A stretch of 64,000 bases of DNA from the NCBI RefSeq assembly GCF_004365965.1, contig NZ_SOEB01000018.1, positions 1-64,000 on the forward strand. Direction: 5' to 3'. This DNA is from Rhodovulum visakhapatnamense (GTDB lineage Bacteria; Pseudomonadota; Alphaproteobacteria; Rhodobacterales; Rhodobacteraceae). This document shows positions 53,156 through 60,650 of this stretch, piece by piece. Position numbers and translations under genes: made by a program. Below the pieces are notes generated by a model. It saw only the letters and a program-made list of their open reading frames with translations, was not told the DNA's origin and did not search any database. The first letter of the stretch is position 1. Each line of letters begins with the position of its first letter.

Positions 53156-54286
53156 CTATTCCGGGATCAGAACGAAACCGTGCGTCGCGCCGTTCGGCGC
53201 GATGCCATAGCCGGTGATCCAGCCATTGTCATTGATGTCCTTGGCCAGCACGAGATGCCAGCCGCTGTCGGGGTCGATGCAGTCGTTGAGATCGACCAGC
53301 CGCCGGTCGGCCCGGGTCCAGAGCACGGCGGCATTGCCGTCCCCGGCGGCGCTGTAGCCCACCACCTCGCCCCGGTCGTTCAGCCCGAAGGCGTGGCTCA
53401 TGTCCTTGCCGCCGGGCAGGTCGCCGATGTCGTGCAGAACCGCCCCATCCCAGAAAAAGCCGCGATCCGTGCCGCTGTCGCCAATGCCCTTGCCGACGAT
53501 CTCGCCCAAGCGGTTCATGTCGTTGACGAGGCTCGCATAGCCGCCGCCCGAAAACCCGGGCAAAAGCGTCCAGACCCCGGCTTCGTAGCGGAAGGCGCGA
53601 ACCTCGTCATGGAGCGCGGCCTGGCCCGCGATCTGGCCCGCGTCGTTGATGACCATGCCATGGGCGGTGTCGAATTGCGGCCCCGGCAGGCCGATCTCGA
53701 CCAGCCGCCCGCCCTGCCAGAGTGCCACGCTTTCCTTGCGGTCGGGGCGGCCGACATAGCCGGTGATGTCGCCCCGGGCATTGATCGAATGCGCCTGCCC
53801 CGGATCGGCGTCGGGTTCCAGCGCGGGCAGCAGCGAGATGCCCGACTTGTCCCAGAGCGCGACCGCCGGGCCCGCGTCGGTATAGGTGGTCCCGACGATC
53901 TGCCCGGCCTCGTTGATATCCTCGGCCTGGCTGTAGATCGGCTCGCCCATCAGCCGCAACACGCCCAGATCGCGCATCTGCCCGCCTTTCCAGTAGAAGG
54001 CATGGGTGGCGCCGGTCATGTCGACGGCCGCGCCGACCACGGCATTGTCCTCGCTGATCGCATGCGGAACGCTGGTCGCGCTGCCATCCGCCAGATCGCC
54101 CAGATCGACCACGAAATAGAAGGGCCGCTCCGGAGCGTCGGTCAGCGGCGGCATCGCGACCGCCGGTCCCGCCGCCAGGTCCGAGCCCCCCAGCACCAGA
54201 GCCAGCGGCAGGAGCGCGGCCCGGCAGGGTCGCGGAACACCGGCCGGTTCGGCAGTCTTGACGGCAGTCTTGACGAGGGCGGGCAT
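53156..54286 (-). CDS. Secreted HAF-repeat protein
   Basis: A 376-residue exported protein. A signal peptide (LLPLALVLGGSDLAAGPAVA) is followed by repeated units of about 50-60 residues of the HAF type: AISEDNAVVGAAVD/HAFYWKGGQMRDLG, DINEAGQIVGTTY, SINARGDITGYVG/VALWQGG, VINDAGQIAGQAA, GLNDRGEVVGYSA and DINDNGWITGYG. Such beta-propeller-like repeats occur in extracellular proteins of unknown role. The ATG at 54286 has AGGA upstream; the frame runs on to 54457 but without a signal sequence. Confidence 0.82.
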   Translation of the reverse strand: MPALVKTAVKTAEPAGVPRPCRAALLPLALVLGGSDLAAGPAVAMPPLTDAPERPFYFVVDLGDLADGSATSVPHAISEDNAVVGAAVDMTGATHAFYWKGGQMRDLGVLRLMGEPIYSQAEDINEAGQIVGTTYTDAGPAVALWDKSGISLLPALEPDADPGQAHSINARGDITGYVGRPDRKESVALWQGGRLVEIGLPGPQFDTAHGMVINDAGQIAGQAALHDEVRAFRYEAGVWTLLPGFSGGGYASLVNDMNRLGEIVGKGIGDSGTDRGFFWDGAVLHDIGDLPGGKDMSHAFGLNDRGEVVGYSAAGDGNAAVLWTRADRRLVDLNDCIDPDSGWHLVLAKDINDNGWITGYGIAPNGATHGFVLIPE

Positions 54287-54517
54287 GAGAGGTTCCTGAT
54301 CCGGGCCGCCCGCGATGCGGAGGGGGCGCGATGGCGGGCGACATAGCCCGAGCCATGTCACGGAGTCCTTGATCCAGGATAAACTTCTCTTGCGACACGA
54401 GCGCTCATATCGTACCCGGCCAGACGGAAGACGGCGTCGCCGCCCGGTGAAAGGCATTCATCACCCTTTCGCCGGGTTTCATGCCGACGAGCCCGTTCGC
54501 CACGGAGACCGCCCGCC

Positions 54518-54811
54518 ATGCCAGACCGCGCCAGCCGCACTCCCGCCCGCCGGTCCTGCCCCGGATCCTGCCGCTCGCTCTGTGCCCTGCCGCCCGCCAG
54601 GGCGCTGCCGATCCTCGCGGTCGCGCTTGGCGCCTCGGCCTTCCTGTGGCTGGGGCTTGGCGCCGGTCTCGGCCGGCTTGCGGCGGGCGCCGACAGTTCT
54701 CCCGTGCTGGCCGAGTTCTGCGTGCTCGGGATCCAGGGCTTCGGGATCTGCGCACTGGCGCTGGCGCTGCTGATCGGCCTGGCCCGCCCGCCCCGCGCCT
54801 CGCGGAACTGA
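54518..54811 (+). CDS. Possible small membrane protein
   Basis: A 97-residue open frame with an Arg/Pro-rich N-terminus and two hydrophobic stretches (about 33-55 and 66-88) separated by a short loop. GGAG lies upstream of the ATG. No known family. The hydrophobic pattern suggests a real two-helix membrane protein, but the gene is short and lies in a GC-rich region where chance frames are common. It converges with mntH. Confidence 0.4.
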   Translation: MPDRASRTPARRSCPGSCRSLCALPPARALPILAVALGASAFLWLGLGAGLGRLAAGADSSPVLAEFCVLGIQGFGICALALALLIGLARPPRASRN

Positions 54812-54822
54812 AGCGCCCCGCC

Positions 54823-56121
54823 TCAGGACTGCGCGACCGGCCCGAGGACGGGAAGATCGAGCCCGAAGGCGCCGGCCAGCAGCACCGCGTTGAGGCTCAG
54901 CACCACGACCGCGCCCGCAACCGCGAGGCCCCGCACCAGTGGCCCGGCGGCATAGGTCCCCATCACGTCGCGCCGCCCGGCAAAGACGATCAGCGCGATC
55001 ATCGGCACCGGCAGCGCGATCGACAGGATCACCTGGCTGACCACCAGTGCCTGGGTCGCGTTGACCCCGGCGGCCACAACCGCGAAGGCGGGCAGCATCG
55101 TCACCAGCCGCCGCAGCCAGATCGGGATACGCACTCTCAGAAAACCCTGCATGATCATCTGCCCGGCCATGGTGCCGACGACCGAGCTGGAAATGCCCGA
55201 AGCGATCAGCGACAGCAGGAACACCCCCGCGGCGGCCGCCCCCAGAAGCGGGGTCAGCGTGTGATAGGCGGTCTCGATCTCTGACACTTCGCTATGGCCG
55301 GTGTGAAAGGCGCTGGCCGCCATCATCACCATCGCCATGTTGACGATCCCGGCAACGGCCAGCGCCGCCACCACCTCGACATCGGAAAACCGCAGCACCT
55401 TGGCGCGCTCGGCCTCGCTGTGGATGACCGCCCGGGTCTGGGTCAGGCCCGAATGCAGATAGATCGCGTGCGGCATGACGGTGGCGCCGATGATGCCGAC
55501 GGCAATGGTCAGCGCGGCAGTATCGGGCATCGCCGGTGTCACGAGCCCCAGCCCGGCCGCGCCCCAGTCGATGGGCGCGATCAGGATTTCGGCCAGATAG
55601 CAAAGCCCGATGACGCCCACGAGCGCGCCGATGATCAGCTCGATCGGCCGGAAGCCCCGGCCCTGGGCCAGCAGGATCGCATAGGTGACGATGGCGGTGA
55701 TCGCCATCCCGACGATCAGCGGCAGGTCCAGCAGCAGCGACAACCCGATGGCGCCGCCCAGGAACTCGGCCAGATCGGTGGCCATGGCCGCGACCTCGCT
55801 GACCGCCCACATCACGCCCACCAGCGGGCGCGGAAAGTGGTCGCGGCACAGTTCGGCCAGGTTCTTGCCGGTAACGATGCCAAGCCGCGCCGAGAGGCCC
55901 TGAAAGAGCATCGCGATCAGGTTCGCCAGCAGAACCACCCACAAAAGCGCATAGCCGTAGCCCGCCCCGGCCTGAATGTTCGTCGCGTAGTTGCCGGGGT
56001 CCATATAGGCCACCGAGGCGATCACAGCCGGACCCACGAACAACAGCCGGGCACGCAGCCCGTGACGCTTGCCCGCGAGAACGGCAGACATTTCCAGACG
56101 GGTACGGTCGCTCGGGCTCAC
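54823..56121 (-). CDS. mntH: Nramp-family manganese (divalent metal) transporter
   Basis: A 432-residue proton-coupled metal importer with eleven helices. The metal-site motifs are DPGNYAT (helix 1, about residue 41) and GATVMPHAIYLHSG (helix 6), both intact. Consistent with Mn(II) uptake. It starts at GTG 56121 with AGGA upstream; an ATG ten codons later is an alternative. Divergent from mntR with an MntR-type operator 41 bases before its start, so it should be repressed by MntR when manganese is abundant. Confidence 0.94.
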   Translation of the reverse strand: MSPSDRTRLEMSAVLAGKRHGLRARLLFVGPAVIASVAYMDPGNYATNIQAGAGYGYALLWVVLLANLIAMLFQGLSARLGIVTGKNLAELCRDHFPRPLVGVMWAVSEVAAMATDLAEFLGGAIGLSLLLDLPLIVGMAITAIVTYAILLAQGRGFRPIELIIGALVGVIGLCYLAEILIAPIDWGAAGLGLVTPAMPDTAALTIAVGIIGATVMPHAIYLHSGLTQTRAVIHSEAERAKVLRFSDVEVVAALAVAGIVNMAMVMMAASAFHTGHSEVSEIETAYHTLTPLLGAAAAGVFLLSLIASGISSSVVGTMAGQMIMQGFLRVRIPIWLRRLVTMLPAFAVVAAGVNATQALVVSQVILSIALPVPMIALIVFAGRRDVMGTYAAGPLVRGLAVAGAVVVLSLNAVLLAGAFGLDLPVLGPVAQS

Positions 56122-56161
56122 GGTTTCGTCCTGCGGGCAGGGGGTGAAAGGATGACGGTCG

Positions 56162-56183
56162 AAATTTAGCCACAGCTATATTT
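56162..56183. promoter_or_regulatory. MntR-type operator between mntH and mntR
   Basis: AAATTTAGC (56162-56170), CACA, GCTATATTT (56175-56183): 9-bp arms with one mismatch. The TAGC...GCTA core matches the MntR recognition pattern known from enterobacteria. It lies in the mntH leader/promoter region. Confidence 0.7.
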
Positions 56184-56327
56184 CGTGCAAGTGTATTCAT
56201 CATGATGATGCGCCTTTGTTTTCCTCCCGCCACGGCAAGAGGGGCTGGTCTGGACCGCCCGGCCCGGGTATATATCGGGGTCTGACAGTCCGGTCGGCCG
56301 CGGCGCCGCCCCGGGAGAGGAGACCCG

Positions 56328-56783
56328 ATGCCGCCCGACGCGCCCCCGACCTGCGACCCGCAAACGGACCTCGCCGCCGATGCGCAGCCCGACCGGTTCC
56401 AGCGCGCCCGAGAGGCGCAGGCCGTCGCGCTGCTGGAGGATTATGTCGAGATGATCGGCGATCTGATCGCCGAGCATGGCGAGGCGCGGGTGGCCGACAT
56501 CGCCCAGCGGATGGGCGTGGCGCATCCGACCGCCACCAAGGCGGTCTCGCGGCTCAAGCGCGAGGGGCTGGCGGTGTCGCGTCCCTATCGGGGTGTGTTC
56601 CTGACCGAAGACGGCGCGGCCCTGGCCGACCGGGTGCGCCAGCGCCACCGGGTGGTGGTCGATCTGCTGGTGGCGGTGGGGGTGCCGCGCGAGACCGCCG
56701 AACTTGACGCCGAAGGGATCGAACATCACGTCTCGGACGCGACGCTGCATGCCTTCGAGGGGTTTCTGGACGCGAAGGGCTGA
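56328..56783 (+). CDS. mntR: Manganese-binding transcriptional regulator MntR
   Basis: A 151-residue DtxR-family repressor. The winged helix (ARVADIAQRMGVAHPTATKAVSRLKREG, about residues 55-82) is followed by a helical dimerisation/metal domain with the ligands usual in MntR: RHRVVVDLLVAVGVPRETAELDAEGIEHHVSD. It has a Pro/Asp-rich N-terminal extension. GGGAGAGGAG precedes the ATG. Encoded divergently from its presumed target mntH. Confidence 0.93.
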   Translation: MPPDAPPTCDPQTDLAADAQPDRFQRAREAQAVALLEDYVEMIGDLIAEHGEARVADIAQRMGVAHPTATKAVSRLKREGLAVSRPYRGVFLTEDGAALADRVRQRHRVVVDLLVAVGVPRETAELDAEGIEHHVSDATLHAFEGFLDAKG

Positions 56784-56792
56784 GCGCGGCCG

Positions 56793-57299
56793 TCACTTCA
56801 CCCGCAGCGGCAGGCCCGACACCACGAATTCGACCTCGTCGGCCACCGCGGCCACGCGCTGGTTGACCCAGCCCTGGGCATCGCGAAAGGCCCGCGCCAG
56901 CGCGTTTTCCGGCACGATCCCCATACCGACCTCGTTCGAGACCAGCACCACCGGCGCCTGCTGGCGCAAAAGCGCCGCGGTCAGGGCCTCGGCCTCGGGT
57001 TCCCAGTCCTGACCGGCGAACATGTGATTGGACAGCCACAAAGTCAGGCAATCGACCAGACGGGGCCCGGCGCCGTCGCTGCGGTCAAGCGCGCCGACCA
57101 GATCGAGCGGTTCCTCGATCAGCGTCCAGCCCGGCCCCCGCACCGCCCGGTGGCGGGCCACGCGGTCGCGCATCTCGTCATCCTGCGGGTCCGAGGTGGC
57201 GATATAGACCGGCACGCCCGGCATCGCCCGCACCCGCGCCTCGGCATGACTGCTCTTGCCCGACCGGGCCCCGCCGGTCACCAGAACGATCCGTCCCAT
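56793..57299 (-). CDS. cobU: Adenosylcobinamide kinase / adenosylcobinamide-phosphate guanylyltransferase
   Basis: A 168-residue bifunctional enzyme of cobalamin nucleotide-loop assembly (CobU/CobP). The P-loop is LVTGGARSGKSSHAE at the N-terminus. The RHRAVRGPGW segment carries the guanylylated histidine, and LVDCLTLWLSNHMF and VLVSNEVGMGIVPENALAR are diagnostic. The ATG at 57299 follows GAGGAG. It is not beside other cob genes here. Confidence 0.94.
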   Translation of the reverse strand: MGRIVLVTGGARSGKSSHAEARVRAMPGVPVYIATSDPQDDEMRDRVARHRAVRGPGWTLIEEPLDLVGALDRSDGAGPRLVDCLTLWLSNHMFAGQDWEPEAEALTAALLRQQAPVVLVSNEVGMGIVPENALARAFRDAQGWVNQRVAAVADEVEFVVSGLPLRVK

Positions 57300-57486
57300 C
57301 GCGCTCTCCTCTTGCCGCAAGGCGCTGCATAGCCCGCGAGGCGGGGCGCTTCAATCGCCGCCCGGGAAGAGTCCGGCACGGTTCGTGCTTGGGGACGCGC
57401 GTGGAATTGGTATAAACTTCGAACCGGACAGGACGGGCGGCCGCCGGATCCGGACGAAGACCGCGCCGCAGGGAAGGAGACATGCC

Positions 57487-57780
57487 ATGTGCCAGATCTT
57501 TGCGGGTCAGGACCCCGAACGCTATCGGTCCACCACGCGGCGGCTGCGGCTGAACGGGCAAAGCACCAGCATCCGGCTGGAAAACAGCTTCTGGGCGATC
57601 CTCGACGAAATCGCCCTGTCCGAAGGCGTGACGACGCCCGCCTTCATCTCGAAGCTGCATGCCGAGGTGCTGGAACTGCATGGCGAGCCGTCGAATTTCA
57701 CCTCGCTCCTGCGCTGCACCTGCCTGATCTTCCGCGAGACCGTTCCGGCGCGCGGCCCGATGGCGATGGCCGCCGAATAG
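57487..57780 (+). CDS. Ribbon-helix-helix domain protein
   Basis: A 97-residue protein. The core RRLRLNGQSTSIRLENSFW followed by a helix and ISKLHAEVLE fits the RHH_4 family, DNA-binding-like proteins common in alphaproteobacteria. The C-terminal part LLRCTCLIFRET is also family-typical. AAGGAG lies upstream of ATG 57487. The function is unknown; it is often annotated as an aryl-sulfate sulfotransferase-related or regulatory protein without evidence. Confidence 0.8.
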   Translation: MCQIFAGQDPERYRSTTRRLRLNGQSTSIRLENSFWAILDEIALSEGVTTPAFISKLHAEVLELHGEPSNFTSLLRCTCLIFRETVPARGPMAMAAE

Positions 57781-57797
57781 CACCGCACGGAAGGCCC

Positions 57798-57826
57798 GCG
57801 CGGTAGTATCAAGCTACTACCCGCGC
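57798..57826. terminator. Inverted repeat between RHH gene and glyoxalase gene
   Basis: GCGCGGTAGTA (57798-57808) and TACTACCCGCGC (57815-57826) pair fully apart from one bulged base, with loop TCAAGC. It stands 18 bases after the RHH stop and about 60 bases before the next start. No T tract follows, so it could be a terminator or an operator. Confidence 0.5.
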
Positions 57827-57885
57827 CCTCCCCGCCTCGCGCTAGGATCATTCCGAACGGAAGACCGAGCGAGAAGGGGACCATC

Positions 57886-58281
57886 TTGGCCAAGGCGATC
57901 CACAGCATGATCCGGGTGCTCGACGAAGAGCGGTCGGTCGCGTTCTACGACAAGGCCTTCGGGCTCAAGGTCGCGGACCGGCTCGACTTCCCGGAGTTCA
58001 CGCTGATCTACATGAGCAACCCGGAAACCGAATTCGAGGTCGAACTGACCGTCAACAAGGGCCGGACCGAGCCCTATGACCTGGGCGACGGCTATGGCCA
58101 TCTCGCCGTCTCGGTCGAGGATCTCGAGGCCGAGCATGCGCGCTTCGAGGCCGAGGGCCTCGCCCCCCGCAAGCTGGTCGCCTTCGCGCCTGCAGGCGAG
58201 GTGATCGCGCGGTTCTTCTTCGTTGCCGACCCGGACGGCTACCAGATCGAGGTGCTGGAACGCGGCGGCCGATTCAAATGA
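57886..58281 (+). CDS. Glyoxalase I-fold (VOC) protein, lactoylglutathione lyase-like
   Basis: A 131-residue protein with two beta-alpha-beta-beta-beta units: HSMIRVLDEERSVAFYDKAFGLKV and the second from GYGHLAVSVEDLEA. Candidate metal ligands are His6, the Glu in FEVELT, His in YGHLAV and Glu in YQIEVLE, the four positions used by GloA. Likely detoxifies methylglyoxal with glutathione. It starts with TTG 57886 after GAAGGGGA; the next ATG (57907) would remove the first ligand, which supports the TTG. Confidence 0.87.
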   Translation: MAKAIHSMIRVLDEERSVAFYDKAFGLKVADRLDFPEFTLIYMSNPETEFEVELTVNKGRTEPYDLGDGYGHLAVSVEDLEAEHARFEAEGLAPRKLVAFAPAGEVIARFFFVADPDGYQIEVLERGGRFK

Positions 58282-58343
58282 CCAGATAACGACAAGATAC
58301 CGGGCGGTTGGGACCCCGCCCGTCTGTCCAGGGAGGAGACCAG

Positions 58344-58868
58344 ATGACAGACCAGCAAGCCGTCCGGGCATTGACCCGGCGCCAGCTTCTTGCGCGCGCC
58401 AGCGCGGCGGGGGCGACTTTGGTGGTGGGGGCGGGCTTCGTTGCCGCGCCCGACGCCGCCTGGGCGCTGGAGACCGCCGTGCTGAAACCCGAAACCTTCG
58501 CGACCCTCGTGCAGATGGCGCGCGACATCTACCCCCATGACCGGGTCGGCACCGAATATTACGCGGTCGCGGTCAAGGGCTACGACACCGCCGAGGCCGC
58601 GCCCATGGTCGAGGCCGGGATCGCCGCGCTGGACGCGGCCGCCCGGGGCCATGGCTTCGGCAGCTACATGGGCACCGGCTGGGAAAGCGACCGCGCCGCA
58701 ATCCTGCGCGGGATCGAGGACAGCCCGTTCTTTCAGACCGTGCGCGGCGGGCTCGTGACCGGGCTTTATAACCAGAAAGCGCTTTGGCCGCTCTTTGGCT
58801 ACGAGGGCGAGAGCTATTCGAAGGGCGGCTATCTGCACCGCGGCTTCGACGACATCGCCTGGCTCTGA
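58344..58868 (+). CDS. Tat-exported small subunit of a GMC dehydrogenase (gluconate 2-dehydrogenase subunit 3 family)
   Basis: A 174-residue protein. Residues 10-40 form a twin-arginine signal (LTRRQLLARASAAG... ending AWA). The rest is the helical subunit-3 fold (LVQMARDIYPHDRVGTEYY). In FAD-dependent gluconate and related dehydrogenases this subunit escorts the large GMC flavoprotein, which lacks its own signal, through the Tat pathway. GGAGG precedes ATG 58344. The large subunit follows after 27 bases. Confidence 0.87.
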   Translation: MTDQQAVRALTRRQLLARASAAGATLVVGAGFVAAPDAAWALETAVLKPETFATLVQMARDIYPHDRVGTEYYAVAVKGYDTAEAAPMVEAGIAALDAAARGHGFGSYMGTGWESDRAAILRGIEDSPFFQTVRGGLVTGLYNQKALWPLFGYEGESYSKGGYLHRGFDDIAWL

Positions 58869-58895
58869 GCCATCGCCAGTCAGGGAGGAACGGAC

Positions 58896-60467
58896 ATGGC
58901 TGCGAAATTCGACAAGACCGACGACAGTGTGGTCGTCATCATCGGCACCGGCGCGGGCGGCGGGGTGCTGGCCAACGAACTGGCCCAGAAGGGCATCAAG
59001 GTCGTGGCACTCGAGGCCGGCGGGCGCTACATGCCCGAGGATTTCATCAACGACGAATGGGAAAGCTTCGGCCAGCTTGCCTGGACCGACCCGCGCACCA
59101 CCTCGGGCGACTGGCGCGTGGCGCGCGATTTCCCGGCCCTGCCCGCCTGGATCGTCAAGGCGGTGGGCGGCACCACGACCCACTGGGCCGGGGCCTCGCT
59201 GAGGTTTCAGGAGCATGAGTGGAAGGGCAAGACCACCTATGGCCCGGTCCAGGGCGCGAACCTTCTCGACTGGCCGATCGACGCGGCCGAGATGGCGCCC
59301 TGGTACGATCTGGCCGAGAAGAAGCTTGGCGTGACCCGCACCAACGGCCTGCCCGGCCTGCCGGGGAACAACAACTACAAGGTCTTCGAGGCAGGCGCGC
59401 TGGCGCTTGGCTACAAGGAGGTCAGCACCGGCCGGATGGCGATCAACTCGGTCGAGCGCGACGGGCGCGTCAGCTGCCAGCAGACGGGGTTCTGTTTCCA
59501 GGGCTGCAAATGGGGCGCCAAATGGTCCTCGGCCTATACCGACATCCCGCGCGGCGAAGAGACCGGCAATCTCGAGGTCCGCGACCGGTCGCATGCCGCG
59601 CGCATCCTGCATGACGCGGCCGGCAAGGTGACCGGGGTCGAGTATTTCGACGCCGAGGGCAACCTGCAGATGCAGAAGGCGCGGATCGTCTGCGTCGCCG
59701 GGAACTCGTTCGAAAGCCCGCGGCTTCTGCTCAATTCGGCCTCGTCGATGTTCCCCGACGGGCTGGCCAATTCCTCGGGCCAGGTCGGACGCAACTACAT
59801 GCGGCACATGACCGGATCGGTCTATGGGACCTTCGAAAAGCCGGTCAGGATGTGGCGCGGCACGACCATGGCCGGGATCGTCCGCGACGAGGCGCGCCAC
59901 GATCCCGCGCGCGGCTTCGTCGGCGGCTACGAGCTGGAAACCCTGAGCCTCGGGCTGCCCTTCATGGCCGCCTTCCTCGACCCGGGCGGCTGGGGGCGCG
60001 AATTCACCTCGGCGCTCGACGCCTACGAGACCATGGCGGGCATGTGGATCGTCGGCGAGGACATGCCGCAGGAAACCAACCGCGTCACGCTCAACCACGA
60101 CGTGACCGACCAGCACGGCCTGCCGGTGGTCGATGTGCATTTCGACGATCACCCGAACGACCGCGCGATGCGTGCCCATGCCTATGCTCAGGGCCGCGCG
60201 ATCTACGAGGCGGTGGGCGCGACCCGCACCTTCCCGACTCCGCCCTATCCCTCGACCCACAACCTCGGCACCAACCGGATGTCGGAGAACCCGAGGGACG
60301 GCGTGGTGAACCGCTGGGGGCAGACCCATGACGTGTCGAACCTCTTCGTCTCGGACGGCTCGCAATTCACCACCGGCGCGGCCGAGAACCCGACCCTGAC
60401 CATCGTCGCGCTGGCGATCCGTCAGGCCGACCATATCGCCCGCGAGATGTCGGCACGGACGATCTGA
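58896..60467 (+). CDS. GMC-family FAD dehydrogenase, large subunit
   Basis: A 523-residue flavoprotein. The FAD motif is VIIGTGAGGGVLANELAQKG (about residues 14-33), the GGTTTHWAGASLRF loop follows, a cysteine-rich segment CQQTGFCFQGCKWG lies about residue 195, and the C-terminal HNLGTNRMS and SDGSQFTTGAAENPT hold the catalytic His/Asn region. It oxidises a sugar, sugar acid or alcohol in the periplasm. No signal of its own. The cytochrome c subunit that usually completes such complexes is not encoded nearby. The operon ends in a hairpin. Confidence 0.9.
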   Translation: MAAKFDKTDDSVVVIIGTGAGGGVLANELAQKGIKVVALEAGGRYMPEDFINDEWESFGQLAWTDPRTTSGDWRVARDFPALPAWIVKAVGGTTTHWAGASLRFQEHEWKGKTTYGPVQGANLLDWPIDAAEMAPWYDLAEKKLGVTRTNGLPGLPGNNNYKVFEAGALALGYKEVSTGRMAINSVERDGRVSCQQTGFCFQGCKWGAKWSSAYTDIPRGEETGNLEVRDRSHAARILHDAAGKVTGVEYFDAEGNLQMQKARIVCVAGNSFESPRLLLNSASSMFPDGLANSSGQVGRNYMRHMTGSVYGTFEKPVRMWRGTTMAGIVRDEARHDPARGFVGGYELETLSLGLPFMAAFLDPGGWGREFTSALDAYETMAGMWIVGEDMPQETNRVTLNHDVTDQHGLPVVDVHFDDHPNDRAMRAHAYAQGRAIYEAVGATRTFPTPPYPSTHNLGTNRMSENPRDGVVNRWGQTHDVSNLFVSDGSQFTTGAAENPTLTIVALAIRQADHIAREMSARTI

Positions 60468-60479
60468 CGCCGACCCGAA

Positions 60480-60503
60480 GGGCCGGGCGGCAAAGCCCGG
60501 CCC
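60480..60503 (+). terminator. Terminator after the GMC dehydrogenase operon
   Basis: GGGCCGGGC (60480-60488), loop GGCAAA, GCCCGGCCC (60495-60503), followed by TCTTTCC. A perfect 9-bp stem 12 bases after the stop. Confidence 0.8.
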
Positions 60504-60650
60504 TCTTTCCGTCCCCGGGCCACCAGCCGCCCGCCCGGCGGCATCGCGGTGCGGCACCGCCCAAGACCCGATCTTCAGCTTGATTTGGCCCGCGAATCCA
60601 CCACATCCCTCGGACGACGCCCCGCCGGGGCCGCCGCCAAGGAGCCCATC

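Noticed and set aside
56193-56206. Palindrome CATCATGATG in the mntH-mntR region
   Set aside because: Short and built on a simple trinucleotide run; the TAGC/GCTA palindrome 15 bases away is a far better operator candidate.
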